Origin: Thermohalobaculum sp039033215
GTDB taxonomy: Bacteria > Pseudomonadota > Alphaproteobacteria > Rhodobacterales > Rhodobacteraceae
NCBI GenBank assembly: GCA_039033215.1
Contig: JBCCDA010000006.1
Location: 9,272-73,271, forward strand
Length of the DNA: 64,000 nucleotides
Direction of reading: 5' to 3'
Positions 7,526 to 15,252 of the stretch are shown one piece after another (position 1 is the stretch's first letter; every line of letters starts with the position of its first letter). Below the pieces are notes generated by a model that was not told where the DNA came from, ran no database searches, and saw nothing but the letters and a program-made list of their open reading frames with translations. The translations under genes and the position numbers were made by a program.

Positions 7526-8737
7526 TCACACCCGTTCGATGATCGTGGCCGCACCCATGCCCGAGCCGATGCACAGCGTGGTCAGCGCGGTCTCTTTGTC
7601 GGACCGCTCCAGCTCGTCCAGCACGGTGCCCAGGATCATCGCCCCGGTTGCGCCCAGCGGGTGGCCCATGGCGATGGCCCCGCCGTTCACGTTGATCTCG
7701 CTGTGATCGACGCCGAACTCGGCCATGTACATCAGGACAACCGCCGCGAAGGCCTCGTTGACCTCGTGGACGTCGATATCGCCGATCTCCATGCCCGCCG
7801 CCGCCAGCACCTTCCTGGTGGCGGGCAGCGGCCCCGTCAGCATGATCGACGGCTCGGAGCCGACCTTCGATGTGGCAACGACCCGGGCGCGGGGCTTCAG
7901 GCCCAGCTTCTCGCCGGCCTCCTTCGAGCCGACGAGCACCGCCGCCGCCCCGTCGCAGATGCCCGACGAGTTGCCCGCGTGGTGGACGTGGTTGACCCGC
8001 TCGAGCTCCGGATAGCGCAGGATCGACACCGCGTCGAAGCCCGGCATCTTCTCGCCCATGTCCTTGAAGCTGGCCTTCAGGGCGCCGAGGCTCTGCATGT
8101 CCGTGCCGGGGCGCATGTGCTCATCGTGGTCCAGAACGGGGATGCCGTTCTGATCGCGCACCGTCATGACCGAGTTCTTGAAGCGGCGCTCCTCCCAGGC
8201 CTTGGCGGCGCGCTTTTGGGATTCCACCGCATAGGCGTCCACGTCGTCGCGGGAGAAGCCCCAGAGCGTCGCGATCACATCGGCCCCGATCCCCTGCGGC
8301 GTGAAGTAGGTGTCGAACGCCACCTTCGGATCGATGCCAACAGCGAACCCGTCCGAGCCCATGGGCACCCGGCTCATCATCTCGACCCCGCCTGCGACAT
8401 AGACATCCCCGGCGCCGCCGCGCACCTGGTTGGCGGCCATGTTGAACGCCTCGAGCCCCGAGGCGCAGAAGCGGTTGATCTGCACGCCCGGCACGCTCTC
8501 GTCCCAGCCCGCGTACATGACCGCGCCGCGCGCGATGTCGCCGCCCTGCTCGCCGACCGGGGTGACATTGCCCCAGATCACGTCCTCGACTTCCTTGGTG
8601 TCGAGGTTGTTGCGATCCTTCAGCTCGTTCAGCACCCGGGCTGACAGCGCCAGCGAGGTCACCTCGTGCAGGCTGCCGTCCTTGCGCCCCTTGCCCCGCG
8701 GCGTCCGCACCGCGTCGTAGATGTAGGCATCGGTCAT
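7526..8737 (-). CDS. fadA: Acetyl-CoA C-acyltransferase (thiolase)
   Basis: A 403-residue thiolase that cleaves 3-ketoacyl-CoA in the last step of beta-oxidation. The acyl-accepting Cys91 lies in NRFCASGLEA; the C-terminal GGAIAMGHPLGATGA and CIGSGMG motifs supply the His and second Cys. Length is typical. The ATG overlaps the stop of the GFA-family gene (ATGA), placing it in one translationally coupled run with the genes above and with the NTF2-like and fadB genes below. Its substrate range (FadA-like or acetoacetyl-CoA-specific) cannot be read from sequence alone. Confidence 0.95.
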   Translation of the reverse strand: MTDAYIYDAVRTPRGKGRKDGSLHEVTSLALSARVLNELKDRNNLDTKEVEDVIWGNVTPVGEQGGDIARGAVMYAGWDESVPGVQINRFCASGLEAFNMAANQVRGGAGDVYVAGGVEMMSRVPMGSDGFAVGIDPKVAFDTYFTPQGIGADVIATLWGFSRDDVDAYAVESQKRAAKAWEERRFKNSVMTVRDQNGIPVLDHDEHMRPGTDMQSLGALKASFKDMGEKMPGFDAVSILRYPELERVNHVHHAGNSSGICDGAAAVLVGSKEAGEKLGLKPRARVVATSKVGSEPSIMLTGPLPATRKVLAAAGMEIGDIDVHEVNEAFAAVVLMYMAEFGVDHSEINVNGGAIAMGHPLGATGAMILGTVLDELERSDKETALTTLCIGSGMGAATIIERV

Positions 8738-9195
8738 GTTTCCTCCTTCGCCGCCAGTGCGGCTGGGTCCTGAAAGGATCTTATCGTGGCAGGGTCGGTA
8801 CCGCCGCCAGTGCCGGTCTGATACTCTGGCAGGCCATCGGCCAGCTTCACCCAACTGAGGCGGCTCTCGACGCCGTAGTGATGGGCGGGGATCGCCTGCT
8901 CGGGTTCGTCGAGCGTCGCAATCATGATCTCGATCTCGCCCTCGGGCCCGTCGACGTCGCGCAGGAACAGCGGTGTCCCGCAAATGGCGCAGAACCCACG
9001 TTCCGAGATGTTGCTGCTGGCGAACCAGGCCGGCGTCCCCTCCCATGCCACGCCCCGCGCGACGACAAGCGGTGTCATCGCGTTGCCAACCGCCCGCTGG
9101 CACATGCGGCAATGACAGATCGACGCCCGCCCCAGGCTTGTCGCCCGGTAGCGTATCGCGCCGCACTGGCAGCCGCCTGTGACCGTATCGCTCAT
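8734..9195 (-). CDS. GFA-family (glutathione-dependent formaldehyde-activating-like) zinc protein
   Basis: A 153-residue protein with the GFA cysteine pattern: GGCQCGAIRY near the N-terminus, then ICHCRMCQRA and FCAICGTPLF. These cysteines normally bind zinc in the beta-tent GFA/CENP-V fold. Most family members have no proven formaldehyde activity, so the enzyme name is only a label. It sits between a glutathione transferase and a thiolase gene with 4-nt overlaps on both sides. A role in glutathione-linked detoxification next to acyl-CoA oxidation is possible but inferred. Confidence 0.88.
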   Translation of the reverse strand: MSDTVTGGCQCGAIRYRATSLGRASICHCRMCQRAVGNAMTPLVVARGVAWEGTPAWFASSNISERGFCAICGTPLFLRDVDGPEGEIEIMIATLDEPEQAIPAHHYGVESRLSWVKLADGLPEYQTGTGGGTDPATIRSFQDPAALAAKEET

Positions 9196-9815
9196 GGAAG
9201 GGGATGCCCGGGCATCAGGTTGTGTGGATGCTTCCAGCCGGGTAGCGCCGCGATCCGCTCGCGCCAGGCGACCAGGTTGGGTACCGTGCCCCAGTCAAAG
9301 TGGATTTCGTCCGTGTAGTACATGTAGCCGATGCAGCTCAGGTCCGCGACCGAGAGCGCATCCCCCACGATCCAGTCGCGGCCTGCGAGATGGCGATCCA
9401 GCACCTTCAGCGCTGCGACGGCCCGGCCCTCGAGAAAGCTGATCACGTCTGGGCTACGCTTGTCGTCAGGCACGAAGGTCGTCAAGAACCGCCAGGTCGC
9501 CACGTTGCTCGTCAGTTTGTGATTGTCCCAGAGGATCCAGCGCAGGGCCTCATCGGGGTCAGAGGGCGCATACCGCCCCAGCTTGTCCGACAGATAGCGC
9601 AGGATCATTCCCGACTGGCTGAGCACCACGTCCCCGTGGACCAGCACCGGCACTTCGGCCATCTCGTTGATGGCAAGATACTCGGGTGTCTTGTGGCCGC
9701 CGTTGAAGAAGTCGACCCAAGCGGGCTCCCAATCTGCCCCGGCGAGCTCCAGCGCCAGCGCCACCTTGTAGGCGTTCCCCGATTGCGCGAAGCAATGAAG
9801 CGTGTACTCAGCCAT
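9192..9815 (-). CDS. Glutathione S-transferase family protein
   Basis: A 207-residue soluble protein. The N-terminal thioredoxin-like domain (about 1-78) includes the conserved EMAEVPVLVHGD cis-Pro loop and SQSGMILRYLSD glutathione-binding segment, and the C-terminal helical domain has the GDALSVADLSCIGY N-cap motif. The start at 9815 is chosen over an upstream ATG at 9908 because the domain begins right there and GGAG lies just upstream. It overlaps the preceding small gene by 8 nt and the GFA gene by 4 nt. The electrophilic substrate is unknown. Confidence 0.92.
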   Translation of the reverse strand: MAEYTLHCFAQSGNAYKVALALELAGADWEPAWVDFFNGGHKTPEYLAINEMAEVPVLVHGDVVLSQSGMILRYLSDKLGRYAPSDPDEALRWILWDNHKLTSNVATWRFLTTFVPDDKRSPDVISFLEGRAVAALKVLDRHLAGRDWIVGDALSVADLSCIGYMYYTDEIHFDWGTVPNLVAWRERIAALPGWKHPHNLMPGHPLP

Positions 9816-10044
9816 TCTTGGCTCCTCCCGATTTCTGGTCTGGTGCGCCGTACGCGGCGATGAATTCCTGGAACGCCGCATCGAGACGCCCGGGATCAGA
9901 GTAGTCATCCAACCGCTCGAGCAGAACCACGAGCAGGTAATTGTTACCCAGCCCGTAGCGCTCGTTCAGGGCGCGCAGCCGGGCATGGGCCTCACCGGTC
10001 AGGTTCATGCGGGACTTCACCGGCAGGGGCAGGCGCCTGGGCAT
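9808..10044 (-). CDS. Small hypothetical protein (78 aa) in the beta-oxidation operon
   Basis: The start ATG shares one base with the preceding gene's stop (TAATG), and its end overlaps the GST start by 8 nt, so it is a genuine cistron of the operon. The product is basic at the N-terminus (MPRRLPLPVKSRM) and otherwise helical, ending in a Gly/Lys-rich tail; it has no membrane segment. A ribbon-helix-helix or other small DNA-binding fold is conceivable but no motif proves it. Confidence 0.6.
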   Translation of the reverse strand: MPRRLPLPVKSRMNLTGEAHARLRALNERYGLGNNYLLVVLLERLDDYSDPGRLDAAFQEFIAAYGAPDQKSGGAKNG

Positions 10045-10436
10045 TAGTTCCAAATTTCCATAACTCCGCCGCACGGCTCAACTTCGGCAGCCCAAGCGGT
10101 CTGATCTCCATCCCAGAAAGTCATTCCTCTCCCAGCACCGAACGTGTTGTTGGCACTGCTCTTTGCGAACGCCATCTCGCCACCCATTGCAGAACCAACA
10201 ACTAAGACGGGAAAGGTCTCAGAGCTGCCTCTAACAAAGCGCCAACTCTGCCGGTCAGTCCAGGTTAGTGTCTGGCCCGGAAAGCCGGTGTGGCGTGCGT
10301 AGATGGCGTTTGCCATGTCTTCATCGGATAACCAGTTCAACTCCGGCACGCAAAGTCGCTGTTGTGACCAGAGCCAGGCGCCCGCGACCATGACGGCCGC
10401 GCCGACAATCGCTATCGGGGCCGTGAGACCACGCAC
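10044..10436 (-). CDS. Membrane-anchored hypothetical protein (130 aa)
   Basis: I place the start at a GTG (10436), two bases after the VOC gene's stop and behind a GGAG site. The product then has an N-terminal transmembrane anchor (about residues 5-24) and a soluble, probably periplasmic, domain containing Trp-rich segments (TLTWTDRQSWRF, MTFWDGDQTAWAAEVEPCGG) and two Cys. Base composition is a little lower in GC than its neighbours. It is coupled to the VOC gene above and the 78-residue gene below. No family recognised. Confidence 0.6.
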   Translation of the reverse strand: MRGLTAPIAIVGAAVMVAGAWLWSQQRLCVPELNWLSDEDMANAIYARHTGFPGQTLTWTDRQSWRFVRGSSETFPVLVVGSAMGGEMAFAKSSANNTFGAGRGMTFWDGDQTAWAAEVEPCGGVMEIWN

Positions 10437-10438
10437 CT

Positions 10439-10891
10439 TCAACTCTCCGAATAGCGCGCCGCAATCGGCCCCGCCTTCAGACGATCGAGATTGCCGCGCC
10501 CGGGCACGAAGTTCGCCTCCAGCCGGATACCGTCGGGGTCCTCCCACAGGACCGAATAATAGCCCTTCGCCCAGGAACCCAGCTCGGGCGGGCGGATGAT
10601 CTTGGCGCCCATCCCGACCAGCCTGTCGTGGAGCGTGTCGACATCGGCCTCCGAGCGCAGGCGGAAGCACAGATGATGCAGGCCCGCGCGCCGGGGGTGG
10701 AACGCCTCCGGCTCCTCCGCCGGGGTGATCATGATCCCGGTCCGCCCGCCGATGCAGTAGAAACAATCCGGCTGGTCGTACTGGATCGCCATCCCGAACG
10801 TCTCGACGCAGAGCGCGTGGTAGTGCACCCGGCTCACCGCCATGTCGCGGACCGACAGCTGGATGTGCGCGATGCCGTTGAGGTCGATCAT
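10439..10891 (-). CDS. VOC/glyoxalase-like metalloprotein
   Basis: A 150-residue protein with paired beta-alpha-beta-beta-beta modules of the vicinal oxygen chelate superfamily: GIAHIQLSVRDMAVSR at the start and AGLHHLCFRL followed by LWEDPDGIRLEANFV in the second half. The His at the first strand, the HH pair and the late Glu are plausible metal ligands. Members include glyoxalases, extradiol dioxygenases and methylmalonyl-CoA epimerases; the reaction here is not determined. It is the first gene after the phased-repeat region and starts the coupled run that leads to the GST, GFA and thiolase genes. Confidence 0.88.
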   Translation of the reverse strand: MIDLNGIAHIQLSVRDMAVSRVHYHALCVETFGMAIQYDQPDCFYCIGGRTGIMITPAEEPEAFHPRRAGLHHLCFRLRSEADVDTLHDRLVGMGAKIIRPPELGSWAKGYYSVLWEDPDGIRLEANFVPGRGNLDRLKAGPIAARYSES

Positions 10892-10939
10892 TTTACCATC
10901 CGGTCAATGACTTTCAGCCCTGGGGTGGTCGACTGTCTG

Positions 10940-11005
10940 TACATACAGCTGCAATACGCGAGCAATACGGATGCAATACACGTGCATTACGCCTGCCATA
11001 CGGGA
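10940..11005 (-). repeat. Phased 11-bp repeat array A (six units)
   Basis: On the plus strand the core ATAC occurs at 10943, 10954, 10965, 10976, (TTAC) 10987 and 10998, exactly 11 bp apart. Five adjacent units read GCAATACGCGA, GCAATACGGAT, GCAATACACGT, GCATTACGCCT and GCCATACGGGA. On the minus strand, the coding sense here, the unit is cGTAT(T/G)nCnnn. The array lies between the acyl-CoA dehydrogenase stop and the VOC start. An array with the same core and period follows pheS. One helical turn per unit suggests cooperative binding of a protein on one DNA face. Confidence 0.85.
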
Positions 11006-11084
11006 TCGATCCGAACGCCAGGCACCGCGTTGCGGTTACGGCCTGCTTAACGCGCAAGTCCGCGCCAAGTAACCGCGTACCGCC

Positions 11085-12875
11085 TCAGAACGCCTCGGCA
11101 GGCAGGTCCATCACGGGGTCGGCCCCGGTCTCGATCCGCGCCAGCCGCAGCTTCGTCTCGGGCAGCATCCGTTTCATGTAGAAGCGCCCGGTCATCAGCT
11201 TGGCCTCATAGAACGCCGTGTCATCGGTGCCGGCTTCCAGCGCACGCTGCGCCGCCTTGGCCTGGCGTGCCCAGCTCAGGCCCATGCAGACGTGACCGAA
11301 CAAGAACATGAAGTCCACCGACCCCGCCAGCGCGTGGTTCGGGTTCTTCATCCCCGCCTGCATGAAGTACATGGCTGCCTGCTGGAGGTCCTTGGACGCC
11401 GCCTTCAGAGGCTCGAGAAAGTCCTTGGCCAGCGCCAGATCATCCTCGTTGTCCTTCACGTATCCCTTGATGTAATCGAAGAAATCGCGCAGCGCATGTC
11501 CGGCGTTCTGCGGCAGTTTTCTACCAACCAGATCAAGGGCTTGGATACCCGTCGTTCCTTCGTAGATCATGGCGATCCGGGCGTCGCGGACGAACTGCGA
11601 CATGCCCCATTCCTCGATGTAGCCGTGACCGCCGAGCACCTGCTGGCCCAGCGAAGCGGTGCGGTATCCTTCCTCGGTAAGGAAGCCCTTGAGGACAGGG
11701 GTCAGCAGGCCGACCATGCCCTCGGCCTTCTTGCGCATCTCCGGGTCGTCGTGGCGTTTCTGGGCATCGAGCAGCATCGCGACCCAGCAGAGAAAGCCCG
11801 TGCCGCCTTCGACGAAGCTCTTCTGTTCCAGCAGCATCCGGCGCACGTCGGCGTGCACGATCAGCGGGTCGGCGGGGCCATCCGGGTTCTCGGCACCGGT
11901 GACGGCGCGGCCCTGAAGGCGATCCTTGGCATAGGCGGCGGAGGCCTGGTAGGCCGCCATCGCCTGGCCGAGACCCTGCATGCCGACCAGCTGGCGCGCC
12001 TCGTTCATCATCACGAACATCGCGCGCAGGCCCTTGTGAGGTTCGCCCACCAGCCAGCCCTGCGCGTCGTCGTAGTTCATCACGCAAGTTGAATTGCCAT
12101 GGATGCCCATCTTTTCTTCGACCTTGCCGCAGGCAACCGTATTCCGGGCGCCCAGCGAGCCGTCGTTGTTCACCAGGAACTTTGGCACCACGAACAAGCT
12201 AATACCCTTGACGCCTTCCGGTGCATCCGGAAGCCGGGCTAGAACAAGATGGATAATATTCTCGGACATGTCATGCTCACCGGCCGAGATGAATATTTTC
12301 TGCCCGGATATCTTGTAGCCGTCACCATTAGGAACAGCCTTGGTGCGCAGCAATCCAAGGTCGGTTCCACAATGCGGCTCTGTCAGGTTCATTGTTCCGG
12401 TCCAGCGGCCGGAGACAAGATTGGGCAAGTATTTCTTTTTCTGTTCTTCCGTACCGTAGTGCGCCAGCGCCGAGTAAGCGCCATGCGTGAGGCCCGAGTA
12501 CATCATGAACGCCATGTTCGAGGCCGACTGCATGGTCCCGACGCAGAGGTTCAGAAGGCTCGGCATGCCCTGGCCGCCGTAGTCGGGATCACACTCCAGC
12601 GACGGCCATCCACCGTCGACCAGCAGGCTCCACGCCTCCTTAAACCCCTCAGGTGTATAGACAATTCCGTTCTCCAGACGGCAGCCCTGGCTGTCGCCGA
12701 CCTGGTTCAGCGGCGCGATCACGTCCCGCGCGATCTTCCCGGCCTCGTCCAGAACGGCGCCGGTGAAATCCTCGGTCATCTCGTCATAGCCGCCGATCGC
12801 GGTCTCGTCCTGGATCTTCAGCGCCTCGTGCAGAACGAAGCGATAGTCGCGAAGCGGGGGGTCGAACTGCGGCAT
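11085..12875 (-). CDS. Acyl-CoA dehydrogenase, ~600-residue DmdC-like type
   Basis: A 596-residue FAD enzyme of the long acyl-CoA dehydrogenase class with an extra C-terminal domain, the class that includes methylmercaptopropionyl-CoA dehydrogenase DmdC. Visible features are the LTEPHCGTDLG flavin/substrate loop (164-174), GGHGYIEEWGM (415-425) and the catalytic base Glu439 in MIYEGTTG. It makes the 2-enoyl-CoA that the downstream FadB protein would use. DmdC function itself is not provable, since many such enzymes oxidise ordinary acyl-CoAs and no DmdB or DmdD gene is adjacent. Confidence 0.92.
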   Translation of the reverse strand: MPQFDPPLRDYRFVLHEALKIQDETAIGGYDEMTEDFTGAVLDEAGKIARDVIAPLNQVGDSQGCRLENGIVYTPEGFKEAWSLLVDGGWPSLECDPDYGGQGMPSLLNLCVGTMQSASNMAFMMYSGLTHGAYSALAHYGTEEQKKKYLPNLVSGRWTGTMNLTEPHCGTDLGLLRTKAVPNGDGYKISGQKIFISAGEHDMSENIIHLVLARLPDAPEGVKGISLFVVPKFLVNNDGSLGARNTVACGKVEEKMGIHGNSTCVMNYDDAQGWLVGEPHKGLRAMFVMMNEARQLVGMQGLGQAMAAYQASAAYAKDRLQGRAVTGAENPDGPADPLIVHADVRRMLLEQKSFVEGGTGFLCWVAMLLDAQKRHDDPEMRKKAEGMVGLLTPVLKGFLTEEGYRTASLGQQVLGGHGYIEEWGMSQFVRDARIAMIYEGTTGIQALDLVGRKLPQNAGHALRDFFDYIKGYVKDNEDDLALAKDFLEPLKAASKDLQQAAMYFMQAGMKNPNHALAGSVDFMFLFGHVCMGLSWARQAKAAQRALEAGTDDTAFYEAKLMTGRFYMKRMLPETKLRLARIETGADPVMDLPAEAF

Positions 12876-12887
12876 CTGTTCCTCCGT

Positions 12888-12903
12888 TTGACGGTCTCGT
12901 CTG
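12888..12903. promoter_or_regulatory. Degenerate copy of the MerR operator before the acyl-CoA dehydrogenase
   Basis: TTGACG-GTCT-CGTCTG matches the perfect palindrome at 13405-13420 in the whole left arm and in four of six bases of the right arm. It lies 13 bp upstream of the dehydrogenase start, a position suited to repression. Confidence 0.4.
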
Positions 12904-12961
12904 GGGTTATCCCCTTGAACTCTTTAATATGTGTGTGGCGCTGGGCACTGTGCCTGAGGCG

Positions 12962-13360
12962 TCACTGTGCCGCCTGCGCGCCACCCTTCTCGACCAGAAG
13001 CCCGCGGGTCATGCGCATCTGATCCTCAAGATCCTTGATCGCCTCGGTCAACTCGTCGCGCTGAGCGATCAGGCGGGCGTGGTGCTTTTCGGCCACGTCG
13101 AGCGTCGCCGACAACTGGGTGACCTGACCGTCGCCGACTTCGTAGAGATCCAGCAGATCCTTGATCTCATCAAGCGAGAATCCAAACCGCTTGCCCCGCA
13201 GGATCAGGCTGAGTCTCGCCCGGCAGGCCGTCGTGAACAGCCGCTTCTGTCCATCGCGAATCGGCGACAGCAACTCTTTGTATTCGTAAAACCGCAGCGT
13301 GCGTGCGGTAACATCAAAGTCGGCGCTCATTTCGCCGATCGAATAGGTGGGTTCTACCAT
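12962..13360 (-). CDS. MerR-family transcriptional regulator of acyl-CoA genes
   Basis: A 132-residue regulator: an N-terminal winged helix (YSIGEMSADFDVTARTLRFYEYKELL, residues 6-31) and a C-terminal coiled coil (about 85-125) for dimerisation, with no cysteine metal site. This type, which includes LiuR, controls branched-chain and fatty acyl-CoA catabolism genes. The start at 13360 is chosen because GGGAGG sits 9 bp upstream; the ATG at 13375 would bury it. The adjacent palindrome TTGACG-N4-CGTCAA is a likely operator, and the downstream dehydrogenase and beta-oxidation genes are likely targets. Confidence 0.9.
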   Translation of the reverse strand: MVEPTYSIGEMSADFDVTARTLRFYEYKELLSPIRDGQKRLFTTACRARLSLILRGKRFGFSLDEIKDLLDLYEVGDGQVTQLSATLDVAEKHHARLIAQRDELTEAIKDLEDQMRMTRGLLVEKGGAQAAQ

Positions 13361-13404
13361 GCTGACGCCTCCCATATGAAATTGCCGCCAACAGATGTTT
13401 TATT

Positions 13405-13420
13405 TTGACGTTCACGTCAA
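13405..13420. promoter_or_regulatory. MerR (LiuR-like) operator palindrome
   Basis: TTGACG-TTCA-CGTCAA is a perfect 6-bp inverted repeat, 44 bp upstream of the MerR start and about 95 bp before the divergent thioesterase gene. It resembles the ACGT-centred inverted repeats known for LiuR-type MerR regulators. It could regulate both directions. Confidence 0.65.
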
Positions 13421-13513
13421 GGGCAACTCACGCTTGACGCTACGTCCGCTGTCATCACGACTATGCACCCCCATCACGAACACGTTAGACACAGTCCGTC
13501 GAGAGGAGCCCCC

Positions 13514-13981
13514 ATGCCTGACCCCGAGGATCTGCGCGCGCTAAACACCCGGGATGCTGCGGAAAACAGCCCTGGCGAGTTGATGTCGGGGCTGCCGCAC
13601 AGCCGCGAAATCGGCATGCGCCTGCATCGCTCCGTCGACGGGGAGGCGCTGCTCTCCGTGCCGTTTCACGAAAAGCTGATCGGTGACCCGGAGACGGGCG
13701 TGCTGCACGGCGGGGTGATCACGGCACTTCTGGATACCGCGTGCGGATCAGCCGTGATGTCCTATCCGGAGAAGATCGCTTCGGTCGCGACGCTGGACCT
13801 CAGGATCGACTACATGCGGCCGGCGACGACCGGAGAGACGGTCTTTGCAAAGGCCGAATGCTACCGGATGACCCGGTCGATCGGGTTTGCGCGCGCGATT
13901 GCCTATCATGATGATCGCTCGGATCCGATCGCATCGGCCTCCGGTACCTTCATCATCAACCGCCCGAGCGCCTCATCATGA
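13514..13981 (+). CDS. PaaI-type hotdog-fold thioesterase
   Basis: A 155-residue single hotdog-domain protein; the key segment GVLHGGVITALLDTACGSAV carries the HGG turn and the Asp used by PaaI-like acyl-CoA thioesterases, and LRIDYMRPA is the conserved central strand. The start at 13514 has GAGAGGAG just upstream. It is divergent from the MerR regulator and overlaps the next thioesterase gene by ATGA. It probably hydrolyses acyl- or aryl-acetyl-CoA to release CoA in support of the neighbouring acyl-CoA pathway; the substrate is inferred. Confidence 0.88.
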   Translation: MPDPEDLRALNTRDAAENSPGELMSGLPHSREIGMRLHRSVDGEALLSVPFHEKLIGDPETGVLHGGVITALLDTACGSAVMSYPEKIASVATLDLRIDYMRPATTGETVFAKAECYRMTRSIGFARAIAYHDDRSDPIASASGTFIINRPSASS

Positions 13982-14493
13982 GCGCCGCGGACGCGAAATC
14001 CGAAGCGCGACGTGATGCGGCGCTGGCGACCCTGTCGGATACGGTTCCCTACAACCGGTTCATCGGGGTGAGCTTTGACCGCCTTGGCGACGAACTCACC
14101 GCCCGCCTGCCATTCGCCGAGCCGTTGATCGGCAATCCTTTCCTGCCGGCGCTGCACGGCGGGGTGATCGGTGCGTTCCTTGAGATCACGGCGATCACGC
14201 AACTTGCCTGGGATCGGGCATGGACGTTGCTGGAAGCCGGTGGTGAGCATGCCGAAGCTGTTCTGGATGGCCGGTTTCCACCGCTGCCCAAGACCATCGA
14301 CATCACCATCGACTACCTGCGCTCGGGCCGTCCGCGCGATACCTTCGCGCGTGCCCGGGTCCAGAAAGCGGGGCGGCGCGTGGCGCATGTCCATGTCGAG
14401 GCCTGGCAGGATGCACGGGACCGGCCCATCGCGATGCTGCGCGGCAATTTCCTGATGCCCGCGGAGGACGCCCCGGCCAAAGCGCTGACGTGA
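13978..14493 (+). CDS. Second PaaI-type thioesterase
   Basis: A 171-residue hotdog protein with ALHGGVIGAFLEITAI in the active-site helix. Compared with its neighbour, the catalytic Asp position holds Glu (AFLE), a change seen in some subfamilies. It has an internal ~20-residue insertion (EAGGEHAEAVLDGRFPPLPK) before the TIDYLRSGRP strand. ATGA overlap with the first thioesterase gene suggests a tandem pair that may form a mixed oligomer. Substrate unknown. Confidence 0.85.
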   Translation: MSAADAKSEARRDAALATLSDTVPYNRFIGVSFDRLGDELTARLPFAEPLIGNPFLPALHGGVIGAFLEITAITQLAWDRAWTLLEAGGEHAEAVLDGRFPPLPKTIDITIDYLRSGRPRDTFARARVQKAGRRVAHVHVEAWQDARDRPIAMLRGNFLMPAEDAPAKALT

Positions 14494-14535
14494 CGTCATG
14501 CTTGCGGGCCGCCGCGCCCGCCACATCCTAAGCGC

Positions 14536-15252
14536 ATGGTTAGGCAGATCGTCAGACTGGCGCTGGGCCCGGTTCTGTTATGGCAGGGCGCGCGCGTGCG
14601 CCGCGATGTCCTGCGGCTGCCCGAGCCGGAGGGCCCCCGCGAGGGCCTCACTGGCGCTGGCCCCCGCCTGTCCTTGCTGATCCTGGGGGATTCGGCGGCA
14701 GCCGGTGTTGGCGTCGCCACGCAGGACGACGCCCTGTCAGGGAGGCTGGTGCGCAAGCTCACGCCGCAGACGGGGCTCCACTGGCGGCTGTTCGCGAAGA
14801 CCGGCTGGACGACCGGCGAGGCGCTGGCCGCGCTCGACGATCTGACGGGGAACTTCGACGTTGCCGTGATCTCGCTCGGCGTGAATGACGTGACGACCGA
14901 GACACCACGCCACAGGTACATCGCGACCTACGCCAGGGTGGTGTCCCGGCTGCGCCAGAACCACGGCGTGCGGGCGGTCATTGCATCTGCATTGCCGCCG
15001 ATGGGGGCCTTTCCGGCCCTGCCGCAACCCTTGCGCTGGTACATGGGCCAGCAGGCACGGGCCTATGGTCGAGCGCTGGCAGAATGGGCGGCGTCTGAGC
15101 CGATCGCCCAGTACCTGCCCTTTGAGGTCACCATCGGACCTGAAGACATGGCCGCTGATGGCTTCCACCCCGGTCCCCGGATCTATCAGGCCTGGGCCGA
15201 CAGCGCCGCCGCCGCGATCGCCAGATCAGCGCCACGGCTGACGACCTCCTAA
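14536..15252 (+). CDS. SGNH/GDSL-family hydrolase
   Basis: A 238-residue esterase or lipase-like protein. Block I (LLILGDSAAAGVGVA, about residues 47-61) contains the nucleophilic Ser, block III is GVNDVTTET, and the C-terminal DGFHPGPRIYQAW supplies the Asp-His pair. The N-terminus has a short hydrophobic stretch that is a weak anchor at best. The stop codon overlaps the stop of the convergent esterase gene. Ester substrate unknown. Confidence 0.88.
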   Translation: MVRQIVRLALGPVLLWQGARVRRDVLRLPEPEGPREGLTGAGPRLSLLILGDSAAAGVGVATQDDALSGRLVRKLTPQTGLHWRLFAKTGWTTGEALAALDDLTGNFDVAVISLGVNDVTTETPRHRYIATYARVVSRLRQNHGVRAVIASALPPMGAFPALPQPLRWYMGQQARAYGRALAEWAASEPIAQYLPFEVTIGPEDMAADGFHPGPRIYQAWADSAAAAIARSAPRLTTS

